From: JASLMY01 sp965226475
GTDB lineage: Bacteria; Pseudomonadota; Alphaproteobacteria; GCA-2731375
Direction of reading: 5' to 3'
Assembly: GCA_965226475.1 (NCBI GenBank)
Contig: CBDDDJ010000004.1
Coordinates: forward strand, 682,001-746,000
DNA: 64,000 nt
The translations under genes and the position numbers were made by a program. How positions within the stretch are numbered: position 1 is the first letter of the stretch; every line of letters begins with the position of its first letter. Below are positions 9,601-18,183 of the stretch, piece after piece. The notes under the pieces are model-generated. The model saw only the letters and a list, made by a program, of their open reading frames with translations, was not told the DNA's origin and did no database searches.

Positions 9601-12600
9601 GATCGCGGTCCGGTGGCGTGCGGCGGCATCGGAGTCCCCGCCGGCGAGCGCCCGGTTCAGCGCGTTCCGCTCACCCGCGAGCCGCGTGACGAAGCCCTGG
9701 TCGCGTGTTTCCGCGGCATCGCGGGCGAGCTGGAGCTGTCCCTTGGTCGCCGCCAGTTGGTCGGCGCGGCGATCGATCTCGGCCGTGCGGGCCTCCTCGT
9801 CGAGGCCGAAGTGCTGGCGTTGCAACTCGCGCGAGGTCTCGACCACGTCGTCGCGCAGGCGCTGAGCCTCGCCCAGGTCGCGTGCCAGGCTGCCCCGTTC
9901 GCGTGCCAGCTCGCCGCGCAGGCCGCGCAGCTCGTTCTGGTCGGCCGCGTCGATGACCCACTCGTTCTCCTTGGCGGTGATCTGTCGTTGCAGGCTCTCG
10001 ACACGGCCTGCTCGGCGCTCGATATCCTCCGGCGTGACGTCGTTCTCGTCGACGAAGGCATCGAAGCGCTCCGCCGAGTTCACCGCCGTCAGCCGCGCTT
10101 CCGACAGTTCGGCGGTGCGCAGGATGCGGATCTGATCGTCGATCGACATCTCGTCCCAACCAGGCACGTTCTCCTGCATCCACTGGCCCCTCTCGGACGT
10201 CGACATGTCGCTCCAGAAGGTCTCGGAGGGCGGATCCTCGAGCAGGGCGTTGAAGTTCTGGTACTGCGCCGTTTGCAGCGCCACCTCGGCGTTGTGGGCC
10301 TCGGCCTCGGCGCGGGCAAGGTCGGCGTTCAGGCCTTCCGCCTCGGCACGGGCGCCGGCCAGGTCGGCCTCTTCGCGCTGGGCGGCGGCGTCCGCCTCGG
10401 CCGCGCGTCGGCGATACTCGTCGGCATCGGCTTGGACGTCGGCCGCGGTATCGAGCCGTTCCTCGGCGAGCGCCACTTCGCGCGCCGCGTCGCCGTCCAC
10501 CTCCGCCGCGCGCTCGTCGACCGCCTGAGCGTCGGTTTCGATGTTGTCCGCGGCCTGGCGCGCATCGCGCGCCAGGGAGGCATCGTCGGTGTTGGCGGCG
10601 AGATCGTCGTAGCGCCGGGCCTGCTGGCGCAGCCGGTCGGCCCGTGCCCTGAGGCCCTCGGCCCGGGCGTCGAACTCGCCCGCGCGCTCGCCGGCGTTGA
10701 GCGCCAGATCGCGATAGTCGCCGGACTGGCGTTCGCGCGTCGCCCCGTGGGTCTCGGAGTCGCCCTGGCGGCGCTCGGCCTCGCCGCGGGCGTCCGCCGC
10801 CTGGCGCTCGGCCTCTTCCGCCTCGCGCTCGGCCTGGCGGGCCCGGCCGCGGAGCTCTTCCTCGCGCTCCTCGGCCGTCGCGGCGTCGCCGCGCAGGCCC
10901 GCGAGACGCGCTTCCTCGATCCGCATCGGCTCGGGCAGCTCCCGCTCCTTGCTGACCTGAACCGGAGCCTCGCCCGACTCGATGACCCGACCGGTGGCCG
11001 TGTCCACCATGACCAGCCGTTGCAGGACCTGCCCCTGCTGGTCCGTGCGCGGCGCCAGGTGAATGTCGTCGGCGGCGACGTCCGTCGCGACCGGGGCGAC
11101 GTCGCGGGTCCGCGTGCTCGTCGGCGCGGGCGCGGGGCCGTTCTCGGTCGCGGGGGCCCGCCCCGGGGCGGCGAGCGGCGTCGCCGGCGGCTCGTTGGTC
11201 AGCGCCTCGACCTGGGCCCGCGTTTCGTTGATCTGGGCCGTCATGGCGGCGACGCTTTCCCGCGCCGCGTTCCAGGCGAGGGAGCCGGCGAGCGAGGTCG
11301 CCCGCGCGTTGACGTCGGTGGCGTCGACCGCGACCTCGATGCCCACCTCGTCGAGACCGGCGGTAACGTCGCGGACCGTGCTGTGCAGTTCGTCGCGCCG
11401 GGCCTGGTCGCGGGGCGACAGCTCGCCGCCGGCCGCGCGCCGGTCCAGATCGTTCAGCTCGCCGACCGCCTGGCTCAGCCGCATCTGGGCCTGGCCGACC
11501 AGGCGCACCTGTTCGCCGAGCCGGGCTTCGTCGATGCCGCCATCGACATTCAGCGGCAGGCCCCGGGCGAAACCGTCGAGGGACTGGTTGACGTTGGAGA
11601 CGTCGCCCGCGATGTCGAGGGCGTTCTGTACCGAGCCGAAGCGGGCCAGTTCGCCGTCGACGGCGGCGATGTCGTCGAGAATGCCCTGACGGGCGTCGGC
11701 ATAGTCCGCGCCGAAGACCGGGACGCCGCGGTCGAGCTGGTCCTGGACCGCGTCGTCCAGGTTGGTGAGCCGTCCCTCGAGTTCCGCGCGCTCGCCGCCG
11801 AGTTCGTCGAAGCGATCGAACACGGGGCCGCTGGGTGGCGGCACGGTGCCGCCGACGCCGTCGAGCGCCTGGTCGATGAAGGCAGAGGCCGCCCGTTCGA
11901 TGGCGTGATGTTCGGCCAGTTCGCCATTGGTCATCTGGGCGAGGTTCTGGGCGCGGCGGTAGCGGCCGGCAAAGCCTCGAATCGCGTCGGGATCGAACTC
12001 GCCGGCGCCGTCGGCCGCCCGGTTGGCATCGTCCAGCGCCCGGGCCAGCCGGTCACGCTGGCCGGCGAGCTGGCGCCGCGCCGCCGGATCGGCGCTGGCG
12101 ATCTGGGCGTCGAGATCGTTCAACGCCCGGGCCGCGTTCTGCTGGTTCGCGCGCGCCGACAGGCCGTCCCGTGCATCCCGATAGGCGTCATATTCGTCGC
12201 GCAAGCCCATGGCGTAGGCGTTGGCGCGCAGCGCCTGCTCGCCCGCCCGGGCGGCGGCGCCCTGGGCCCGGCCCAGCTCGCCCGTCAGCCGGTCGATCTG
12301 GCGGTCGAGGGCGCGGTCGACGTTGGAGCCCGAACCGCCGTTCTCGCGCAGCTCCTGCTGCTGGCGGCGAAGCTCGCCGAGATCGCCTTGGAGCTGGCCG
12401 ACCTGGCGTTGTGCGTCGGCGTTGATTTGATCGGAGAGATGCGCGCGATGCTCGTTGCGGGTCATGCGGTATCCCGAATCGCGCATCCGGTCGAGCCGGT
12501 CGGTCTGTCGGGCGTGGTTCTGCATCTGGCCCTGGAAGCGGGCCTGGTCGGCCTGGAAGCGGCCGGTCTCGCGGGCCAGTTCGGTCTGCGCGCGGGAGTT

Positions 12601-14607
12601 GTCGGCGCGCGCGGCGCGCGCGTCCTGGCAGGCCTGGCCACGGCAGTTGGGATCGTTGCGGCGGGCCTCGCCTTCCTCGCGGCGCAGACGACCCTCCTCC
12701 TCGTTCAGGCGCTCCTGTTCGTCGGCGATCTCCTGGCCGCGCTCCTCCAGCTCCTCGCCTTCCTGCTCCAGCCGCTCGCCGTCTTCCCTGAGCTCGTCCT
12801 CGAGATCCAGCCGCTCGCGCGCCTCGTCGGACCGCTCGCGGGCCCGGCGGCGCCGGTCCGCCTCGTCCTCGGCGCTTTCGGCGTTCTCGTCGGCCTCTTC
12901 CTGGGCCTCGCGGGCGCGCTCGCGCGCGGCCTCCTCGGCCGCCTGGCGGGCCCGCTCCAGCGCCTCGCGCGCTTCCTCGGCGGCGCGCCGGGCCGCCTCG
13001 TCGCAGAGATCGGCGAAGCACTGCTGCTCGGGCGTGCCGGCCTGGAGGGCGGCCTGTTGGATCAGCGCGGCGAGGTTCGCCAGCGTCGCCGAGGAAACGC
13101 CGGTATCCGCCGCGACGACCGCCACGGTGTCGTGGGGCGTCGTGCTCTCGACCTGGTCGTAGCCCATGCCCTGGGCCGCGCGGTGTTCGGCGGCGCGGCG
13201 GGCACGGCGCGCCTCCTCGGACCGGCGGCGCTCCGCCTCGCGGCGCGCGCGGCGCGCCCTCTGGGCGGCCTGGGCGTCGTAATTGCCGTCGTTGCGCGTC
13301 GTCGCGACCGTGCTGGCGCCGTTCTCGACGATGGCCACCGAACTGCCGTCGGTGGCATCGGATGCCTGGCCGCCGTCCGGCGGCGTTTCCTGCTCCGTCG
13401 CACCCGCGGGATATATGGCGCCGTTCTGGCTCTCGGCCGGATAGTTTATGCCGTTTTGATTCTCGATCGGCACGAAGTAGGTTGGCTGGTTGATGCAGAT
13501 GTTGCCGAAGCAGTTCGGCGGCGGCGTCACGGCACGGTAGCCGGGGGGCGGACCTTCGCCGTTGCCGGCCATCTGCTGGCCATTGTTCTGGCCGCCGTCG
13601 TCATTGGCGTCGTCGGCGTTGTTCTGCTCGTCGTTCTCGTCGCGGGGCACGATCTGGCCGGGGTTCGGCAACGGCTGGGGACCGAGGTCGGGCTCCGGCG
13701 GGTTCGGATTCGGGCGCCCGGCGCCGCCACCCTGGCCCTGTGTCGCCTGCCGCGCTTGCCGGGCGTTCCCGGGCCTGGGGTTCAGGTGCGGCTGGCGCGG
13801 CTGCGGGTGCGTCAACTCCGGCGACGGCTCCGGACGCAGATTGCGCGGATAGCGCAGGTCGTCGCCCGGCCCGGCACCCTCGATCCCCCGCGCGCGGCCG
13901 ATCTGGGGAAGCTTCTGGCCGGCCCGGCTCGTGCCCTCGCCGACGCGCGGGCGGTCTTCCGGGACCGCGCCGCGCACCCCCTTCGAAACATAGTCGCGGC
14001 CGGCGTCGAGGGGATAGAGCTCCCGGCTCGCCTCGACCGTCTTGCCGGTGCCGGGGCGCCGCACGAGAGCGGAGAGGTCCTGGGGTACGCGTTGGCGCAA
14101 TGATTCACGCACCGCGCCGCGCGGCGCCGTCTGGCCGGATGACCGGGTGGCGGCGCGGATGTCGTTCCGCGGCTCGACGGTGGCGCGGTCCCCGACACGG
14201 GCGCCGGCGGCGGCGCGGCCACGGTCCCGAAGCTTGGTCGTCGGGCCCGCGTCCTTGATCTCGACCGTCGCCCGGTCGTCCCCGAGGGCCGTGCCGTTCG
14301 AGGGAGTGGCCTGGCGGGACCCGGTGGCGGCTCTCTCTTCCGCCCGGCGCCTGAGGTCGCCGAGCCGGCGGATCTGATCGCTGGTCCCGCCGGCACTGCC
14401 CGAGCGCGTCGAGAAGCGGGAGGCGGCATGGCCTTGCTTGTTGAGGCTCGCCTGGCCGAGGTCGCGGCTGTATTCCGTCGCCAAGGCAAGGCCCGAAAGC
14501 CCGGTCAGCCCGGCGCAGAGCGCCGCCAGGGCGAGAGCGGGGGAGAGAGGCGAGCGGCGCGACAGGCCGCTCGGTCCATTTGCAATGCGTGTCGCGCCGA
14601 TATTCAT
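6634..14607 (-). CDS. Giant exported modular protein: coiled coils, NTase-like and kinase-like domains
   Basis: A 2657-residue protein. Residues about 20-44 form a Sec-type signal ending ALA. A Pro/Asn-rich segment spans about 260-400. Arg/Glu/Ala-rich coiled coil runs from about 440 to 1700. Glycine-rich apolar segments with an Ala-rich helix (AARAADAARAVDAARPLD) span about 1760-1955, like the pre-toxin regions of polymorphic toxins. A nucleotidyltransferase signature has GSR at 2075 and HSDID with Asp2094 and Asp2096. Three 23-residue Pro/Ala repeats span 2153-2221. A kinase-like domain has GEGSFSKAF at 2321, AIK with Lys2348, LDNKHDD with Asp2458, Lys2460 and Asp2463, and IDPGG with Asp2483. 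AGGAGAG precedes the ATG. The gene starts 22 bp after the CsgG-like gene. The function is unknown; a contact-dependent effector or secreted toxin is inferred. Confidence 0.85.
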   Translation of the reverse strand: MNIGATRIANGPSGLSRRSPLSPALALAALCAGLTGLSGLALATEYSRDLGQASLNKQGHAASRFSTRSGSAGGTSDQIRRLGDLRRRAEERAATGSRQATPSNGTALGDDRATVEIKDAGPTTKLRDRGRAAAGARVGDRATVEPRNDIRAATRSSGQTAPRGAVRESLRQRVPQDLSALVRRPGTGKTVEASRELYPLDAGRDYVSKGVRGAVPEDRPRVGEGTSRAGQKLPQIGRARGIEGAGPGDDLRYPRNLRPEPSPELTHPQPRQPHLNPRPGNARQARQATQGQGGGAGRPNPNPPEPDLGPQPLPNPGQIVPRDENDEQNNADDANDDGGQNNGQQMAGNGEGPPPGYRAVTPPPNCFGNICINQPTYFVPIENQNGINYPAESQNGAIYPAGATEQETPPDGGQASDATDGSSVAIVENGASTVATTRNDGNYDAQAAQRARRARREAERRRSEEARRARRAAEHRAAQGMGYDQVESTTPHDTVAVVAADTGVSSATLANLAALIQQAALQAGTPEQQCFADLCDEAARRAAEEAREALERARQAAEEAARERAREAQEEADENAESAEDEADRRRRARERSDEARERLDLEDELREDGERLEQEGEELEERGQEIADEQERLNEEEGRLRREEGEARRNDPNCRGQACQDARAARADNSRAQTELARETGRFQADQARFQGQMQNHARQTDRLDRMRDSGYRMTRNEHRAHLSDQINADAQRQVGQLQGDLGELRRQQQELRENGGSGSNVDRALDRQIDRLTGELGRAQGAAARAGEQALRANAYAMGLRDEYDAYRDARDGLSARANQQNAARALNDLDAQIASADPAARRQLAGQRDRLARALDDANRAADGAGEFDPDAIRGFAGRYRRAQNLAQMTNGELAEHHAIERAASAFIDQALDGVGGTVPPPSGPVFDRFDELGGERAELEGRLTNLDDAVQDQLDRGVPVFGADYADARQGILDDIAAVDGELARFGSVQNALDIAGDVSNVNQSLDGFARGLPLNVDGGIDEARLGEQVRLVGQAQMRLSQAVGELNDLDRRAAGGELSPRDQARRDELHSTVRDVTAGLDEVGIEVAVDATDVNARATSLAGSLAWNAARESVAAMTAQINETRAQVEALTNEPPATPLAAPGRAPATENGPAPAPTSTRTRDVAPVATDVAADDIHLAPRTDQQGQVLQRLVMVDTATGRVIESGEAPVQVSKERELPEPMRIEEARLAGLRGDAATAEEREEELRGRARQAEREAEEAERQAADARGEAERRQGDSETHGATRERQSGDYRDLALNAGERAGEFDARAEGLRARADRLRQQARRYDDLAANTDDASLARDARQAADNIETDAQAVDERAAEVDGDAAREVALAEERLDTAADVQADADEYRRRAAEADAAAQREEADLAGARAEAEGLNADLARAEAEAHNAEVALQTAQYQNFNALLEDPPSETFWSDMSTSERGQWMQENVPGWDEMSIDDQIRILRTAELSEARLTAVNSAERFDAFVDENDVTPEDIERRAGRVESLQRQITAKENEWVIDAADQNELRGLRGELARERGSLARDLGEAQRLRDDVVETSRELQRQHFGLDEEARTAEIDRRADQLAATKGQLQLARDAAETRDQGFVTRLAGERNALNRALAGGDSDAAARHRTAIERLESAQTEWRELDASNIRTLERIHDNQRTELVGQNIDDGLWRVSSAEELDRLADQRLRDSGSLESAGARQRETVLRAVSTVDVTEEGFDPYGAVIDVYDGVTTNVAANVGGAAGMVTGVAKSLHGLADLVIFEPIDSIGESLEFGMEIVTGSRTNFFGTDNQEFVDQAVSDPGGTASTLFFGLGKQVNDFGENVVGLGEALQAEEAGAAFDRSFSVGEFIGEYVIDPTIVIGGVGRIANAARAANVAANALRLADKAADAARAADAARAVDAARPLDIAAAVPRPVRQGAAAARGAPRLVAPPPGRISPPPARPGPITTPGTPRPDLAPTPPRPIAEPPGNIPPPPARPRPLDGVDLATASPPAPRPENLPGTIRGTPGPGITLEHLEAAQRAANELGETLVLLGSRQTYVSRYKGTQYTNHSDIDIAVVGEAESLVRAIRGEDALRTIPDVEHGVIGKFPSEAAALDEGYLIVRPERAGAAARPPAHVSPPPARPGSLPASRPLAQPPARLSAPPARPAPLAASRPLAQPPAHVSAPPARPAPLAASRPLAPPRDPFTPAAAAPSPGPVAGARLDVPTNVDGPVTGAGRAPSPNPVAAAPNPAAVTPPAATGAVSRPTSIAVRRGENGGLLLEARGGGRSVTVGQGDFLGEGSFSKAFSAPGTRSTNAADDLGNAIKLTEADNGAAALDALGRNAVEAVGDANLIRTPRVIAQYDITSSVLVPSNRARLGPKDFTGGTATVLERTPPAFKDLPASAKLPDGSMTPGQAIAFNRGMEALNRRGFAWLDNKHDDFTFVPPASGKADEWVLVVIDPGGVVPMRGATAAERAANARNLQRAIDNPTPEIRGGYNGLAVRVRHQDALGKQFDGLVKWEDIPSPEGKNYSTLRPSDTPGVDTFAFNPVNGTQYPKIGTLAAETTAEGLRAAEAALRSNHPPPPPAPAALPRANGGTVRFGEAITIPEAPTAATGATLPHDGAITLPEAPSAG
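7941..8147 (-). repeat. Three tandem 69-bp repeats inside the giant gene
   Basis: Three head-to-tail copies of a 69-bp unit (7941-8009, 8010-8078, 8079-8147) encode 23-residue Pro/Ala-rich units of the type PPARPAPLAASRPLAQ plus a variable HVS/RLS box. Copies 1 and 2 differ by a few bases and copy 3 is more diverged. The repeats keep the frame and form a linker between the nucleotidyltransferase-like and kinase-like segments. Copy number could vary by slippage. Confidence 0.9.
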
Positions 14608-14629
14608 CGTCTCTCTCCTAGGCTTTCGC

Positions 14630-15640
14630 TTACTTGGCCAAGGCCACGACGAGGTCGCCGCGCGCCGGGGCGTCCGTGTCGAGGGGCTTGAAGGTGCCGA
14701 TGGCGATCTTCTCGCCGACCTCGCCGACCTCGACGATGCCGAGCCGCTTCTTCTTGAGCAGCAGGACTTCGTTGGTGGCGGGGTCGGTCAGCCGCTTGAC
14801 GACGCGCTCGACCATGAAGGTGTCGCCGCTCTTCACGCCGGTGGCCGAACCGGCGTTGATGTAGATCTCGATGCGCTGGAAATCGACGACCTGGCCGGTC
14901 CAGCCGGCCTTGTCCGCATCGCGGGCCAGCAGCTGCACCGCGCGGGTGATGGCGCGCCGCGTCGCCTGGCCAAGCGGCGTGTTGTAGAACTGGTTGGAGC
15001 CGAGGCTGATACCGCGGTAGCCGACCGAGACGTCGAAGCCGTTGCTCTCGATCGTCTCGCGCACGCGGTGGGTCTCCAGCACCCGGCCGGTGGTGGTGTC
15101 GACGACGCGGAAGTCCATGGCGACGACGCCCTCGGCGCGGCGCTGCGACAGCGCGCCCGAAAGCAGGCCGCCGAGGCCGCCCAGGCCGCCGCCCGAGACG
15201 CCGATCGAGAATCCGCCGCCCTTGTCGGCGGTGCCGAACTCGGTGATGGAGCCGTAGACCAGCAGCTGCACCCCAGTCATCTGGCCGAGATTCGGCGTCG
15301 CGGAGCCCGAGGTGATGCCGTTCCCCTTCAGCTCCTGTTCGGTCAGGATCTGCTGCAGCCGCGCCCGCTCGACCACGATGAAGCGGTTGGATTCGACCAG
15401 CGCCGAGGTCAGCATGGCGGAGAGGCCGCCGCCGACGTCCCAGCTGCCGTAGGTCGCGGTGAAGGCACCGACCGCGTCGAACTCGCCGACCGCGACGGTG
15501 CGCTTCGGGCCCGAGACGGCGGGCACGGCATCGGTCAGGATGGCCTCGCCCCCGGCGAGCGCCAGGCCCGGCAGGGCGGCCAGCGCGAGGCCGCCGACGA
15601 GCGCCGCGCGGGTTCGGTTCCTAAAGTTCGAAAGGGTCAT
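14630..15640 (-). CDS. CsgG/HfaB-family secretion channel protein
   Basis: A 336-residue protein with an N-terminal signal peptide (RAALVGGLALAALPGLALAGG) and a CsgG fold. It has KRTVAVGEFDAVGAF, GLSAMLTSALVESNRFIVVER, QLLVYGSITEF, VVAMDFRVVDTTTGRVLET, and a C-terminal segment with RIEIYINAGSATGVKSGD. CsgG proteins form nonameric outer-membrane channels, and CsgG of E. coli exports curli subunits. Unlike CsgG there is no cysteine at the signal-peptide end, so it is probably not a lipoprotein. A Gly-rich loop (GFSIGVSGGGLGGLGGLL) sits at the family's transmembrane hairpin region. No csgA, B, E or F gene is nearby. The next gene, 22 bp downstream, is the giant exported protein, so this may be its exporter or anchor. 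Confidence 0.85.
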   Translation of the reverse strand: MTLSNFRNRTRAALVGGLALAALPGLALAGGEAILTDAVPAVSGPKRTVAVGEFDAVGAFTATYGSWDVGGGLSAMLTSALVESNRFIVVERARLQQILTEQELKGNGITSGSATPNLGQMTGVQLLVYGSITEFGTADKGGGFSIGVSGGGLGGLGGLLSGALSQRRAEGVVAMDFRVVDTTTGRVLETHRVRETIESNGFDVSVGYRGISLGSNQFYNTPLGQATRRAITRAVQLLARDADKAGWTGQVVDFQRIEIYINAGSATGVKSGDTFMVERVVKRLTDPATNEVLLLKKKRLGIVEVGEVGEKIAIGTFKPLDTDAPARGDLVVALAK

Positions 15641-15754
15641 GTCAAGGCTCCTCCTGTTGCATCGACCCGGACCGGTCCGTCCGGATCTCTTTGCGTTTCC
15701 TGGTGGCCAATTGCGGCCGGCTGACTAAAACCTTGGTATGGATATCAGGGCTCT

Positions 15755-15818
15755 AAGTGATCGGGGTCACCGGTAAGCCCTTGTTTAAGTGATCGGGGTC
15801 ACAGGTAAGTTCTTGTTT
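15755..15818. repeat. Tandem pair of 32-bp repeats upstream of the csgG-like gene
   Basis: Two directly adjacent 32-bp units (15755-15786 and 15787-15818) begin AAGTGATCGGGGTCAC and end CTTGTTT, with three mismatches. They lie between the IS1595-type copy 1 (from 15844) and the start of the CsgG-like gene at 15640, so they sit in its promoter region. Twenty bases of the second unit (15798-15817) reappear exactly inside the neighbouring transposase gene at 15981-16000. Confidence 0.85.
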
Positions 15819-15843
15819 CGCTTGGGAATCCGGTAAAATTTTA

Positions 15844-16846
15844 GGCTCAATTCGTGAAGCGTATGCATTTGTGATAGAATGCTCGGAACGTCAGGAGGTT
15901 GGGTCATGGACGGCAAGGGTTTCCAGGTGTGGCTTTCGGCGGCGCGCGGGCTGACGCGCGTGCAGCGGCACGAGGCGCTCGTCACAGGTAAGTTCTTGTT
16001 GCAGCGGCACGAGGCGCTCGCGGTGCTGTCGGGCCGGAGCGAAGGCGAGGCATCGAAGGCCGCGATCGAGCTTGGTGTGGACGAGGCCCGGCGCTGTCCG
16101 CACTGCGCGAGCGAAGGGGCGGTTTCGCGCGGTATGGCGCGGGGTCTGCGGCGCTACCAGTGCAAGGGCTGCGGCAGGACCTTCAACGCGCTGACCGGTA
16201 CGCCGCTGTCGGGCCTGCACCACAAGGAACGCTGGCTGTCGTTCGGGGCGTCGCTGGCGGAGGGGGAGACGGTGAAGGCCTCGGCGGCGCGCTGCGACGT
16301 GGCGGTGAGCACGGCGTTCCGCTGGCGTCACCGGTTTCTGGCGGCGGCGCGGAGCGATTCGGAGGTGCTCAAGGGGATCGTGGAAGCGGACGAGACCTAC
16401 GTCCTGGAGAGCCGGAAGGGCGCGCGCGGGCTGGGACGCAAGGCACGGCGGCGGGGCGGAGCGGGACGACGGTGAGCGCGGTGCTGCCCAGGGTCGACGC
16501 GGCGGCGCTCACGGCTGCTCTCGACCCGGTGGTCGCGAAGGACGCCCTGCTGGTCTCCGACGGTGGCGCGAGCTATCCACCTTGCGCCGCCGCGCTCGGG
16601 GTGAGCCACGAAGCACTCAACCGCTCGATGGGGGAACGGGTTCGGGGCGATCTGCATGTGCAGACGGTGAACAGCCGCCACAGCCGGTTGAAGGACTTCC
16701 TGCGTCCCCGCCGCGGCATCGCCACCCGCTATCTGGACAACTACCTGAGCTGGTTCCACCTCGTCGGCCTCGCCCCCGGCGCCAATGACCGAGCCTGCCT
16801 CGCCGCCGCCGTAACAAGGTGACGCATACAATTCACGAATTGAGCC
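15844..16846 (+). mobile_element. IS1595-type insertion sequence, copy 1 (defective)
   Basis: A 1003-bp element ending in inverted repeats that start GGCTCAATTCGTGAA. It is flanked by a perfect 8-bp target duplication AAATTTTA (15836-15843 and 16847-16854). Compared with the intact copy at 31245-32269 (1025 bp) it has a 39-bp insertion and a 61-bp deletion, which account exactly for the length difference. Confidence 0.93.
15906..16822 (+). pseudogene. IS1595-family transposase, frameshifted (copy 1)
   Basis: It starts at the same ATG as the intact copy, with CAGGAGG upstream. The zinc ribbon (CPHC and CKGC) and first catalytic Asp (VEADETY) are intact. A 39-bp in-frame insertion at 15981-16019 adds 13 residues. 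It consists of a 20-base block copied from 15798-15817 followed by a duplicate of the preceding 19 bases. A 61-bp deletion at about 16461 then shifts the frame, so the first frame stops at 16475. The C-terminal half (VSDGGASY, VNSRHSRLK) continues in another frame to 16822. The product should be inactive. Confidence 0.9.
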
Positions 16847-16941
16847 AAATTTTACCCATTCCCATTGAAGTCAATTGACGTCAAAGTATGAAACCTCGAT
16901 GATCTGGAGGTTTCGGCGCTTCGAGGCGGGGAGGGGAGGCG

Positions 16942-18066
16942 ATGCGAATAGAGCGGATCGAAGTCTCGGTGGTCGGGCCCGAGGAGCGCCGCGACACCTG
17001 GTCCCACGACCTGCCGCCGCAGTATCAAAGCAACACGCTGATCCGGGTGTTCACCGATGAGGGGATCGAGGGCGTGGGCGCGGTGTGGAATGCCGCATCC
17101 CACGACCACGACCGTTACACGGCGGAATCCCTCCGCCACCTGCTGCCCATTCTCATCGGCCGCGACCCCCTGGACCGCGATGGCCTGCGCCACGACCTGC
17201 GCCCCCGCGTCTTTCCCCAGCCGCCGGGCGCCCTGGCGCTGATCGACATCGCGCTCTGGGACCTGGCGGCCAAGCGGGAGGGATTGCCGCTTTACCGGCT
17301 GCTCGGCGGGGCCCGGAATCGCATCCCGGCCTATGCCAGCACGCCCATGCTAGCGGACGTGGACGGCTACCTGGAGCTGGTCGACCGGCTGATCGAGCAG
17401 GGCTTCCGCGCGGTCAAGTTCCACACCTGGTGTCTGCCGGAAGAAGACCTGAAACTGGCCCGCGCGGCGCGGCGGCGCCACCCCGACCTCGACCTAATGC
17501 TGGACGCCGAGAACAACTACGAGCGGGCCGACGCGCTTCGCGTCGCCGCCGAACTCCAGGACCTCGGCTTCGCCTGGCTGGAGGCGCCGCTCCCCGACCA
17601 TGATCTCGACGGTTACCGCCGGCTCGCGGCCGAGATCCAGATGCCGGTGCTCCCCTCCGGCAATTGGATCCAGGACCTCTCCCTCTTCGCCGAGGCGATC
17701 CGCACCCGGGCCTGGCGTCGGGCGCGCACCGACGTCACCATCCTGGGCGGCCTCACGCCGGCGGCCGAGGCGATGGCGATCGCCTCCGACGCCGGCATGA
17801 ACTGCGAGCTGATGTCGTGGGGCTACACGCTGGCCTCGGCCGCGAACCTGCACCTGATGCTGGGCAAGCCGAACTGCGCCTGGTACGAACAGCCGCTTCC
17901 CCTCGAAACCTTCGAATACGGCATGATCGACGTCATTCGAACCGGCCCCGACGGCCATGTCGCCGCACCGACGGCCCCCGGCCTCGGCCTCGCCGTCGAC
18001 TGGGCGCGGATGGAGGTCGCGACCGTGCATCGCCTGACGTGCGACGCGGCGGGCGTCGCGCCATAG
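16942..18066 (+). CDS. Mandelate racemase/muconate lactonizing enzyme family protein
   Basis: A 374-residue enolase-superfamily enzyme. The N-terminal capping domain includes NTLIRVFTDEGIEGVG, followed by the barrel domain. The barrel-strand motifs are FRAVKFHTW (Lys then His), LMLDAENNY (Asp metal ligand), WLEAPLPDHD (Glu ligand), LPSGNWIQD and VTILGG. The His/Asp dyad at the C-terminal side is not clear, reading MSWGYTLASAANLH, so the chemistry (racemase, dehydratase or cycloisomerase) cannot be assigned. GGAGGGGAGG directly precedes the ATG. A second family member follows 117 bp downstream, then a ThDP enzyme on the same strand. The set looks catabolic, probably for acid sugars or hydroxy acids. 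Confidence 0.9.
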   Translation: MRIERIEVSVVGPEERRDTWSHDLPPQYQSNTLIRVFTDEGIEGVGAVWNAASHDHDRYTAESLRHLLPILIGRDPLDRDGLRHDLRPRVFPQPPGALALIDIALWDLAAKREGLPLYRLLGGARNRIPAYASTPMLADVDGYLELVDRLIEQGFRAVKFHTWCLPEEDLKLARAARRRHPDLDLMLDAENNYERADALRVAAELQDLGFAWLEAPLPDHDLDGYRRLAAEIQMPVLPSGNWIQDLSLFAEAIRTRAWRRARTDVTILGGLTPAAEAMAIASDAGMNCELMSWGYTLASAANLHLMLGKPNCAWYEQPLPLETFEYGMIDVIRTGPDGHVAAPTAPGLGLAVDWARMEVATVHRLTCDAAGVAP

Positions 18067-18183
18067 GGGCCGAGATCCGGCGCACCACCGGAGCCGGGCT
18101 TTCCCCGGTCCGCGTAAGCTGTGTACCCTGCCGCCGCCGAGGACTCGCGTCTCCCGTCACCTTCGACCTGAAAGGGCACCGGC

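Noticed and set aside
12700..13300. GC-rich repeated words as a possible CRISPR array
   Set aside because: The repetition comes from Arg/Glu/Ala codons in coiled coil. There are no regular spacers or conserved direct repeats.
8134..14103. A 1989-residue open frame on the plus strand opposite the giant gene
   Set aside because: Codon-complement shadow of the high-GC, repeat-rich minus-strand gene. Its translation is low-complexity Arg/Gly/Leu/Val, without a start context or recognisable domain, while the minus strand has a signal peptide and conserved motifs.
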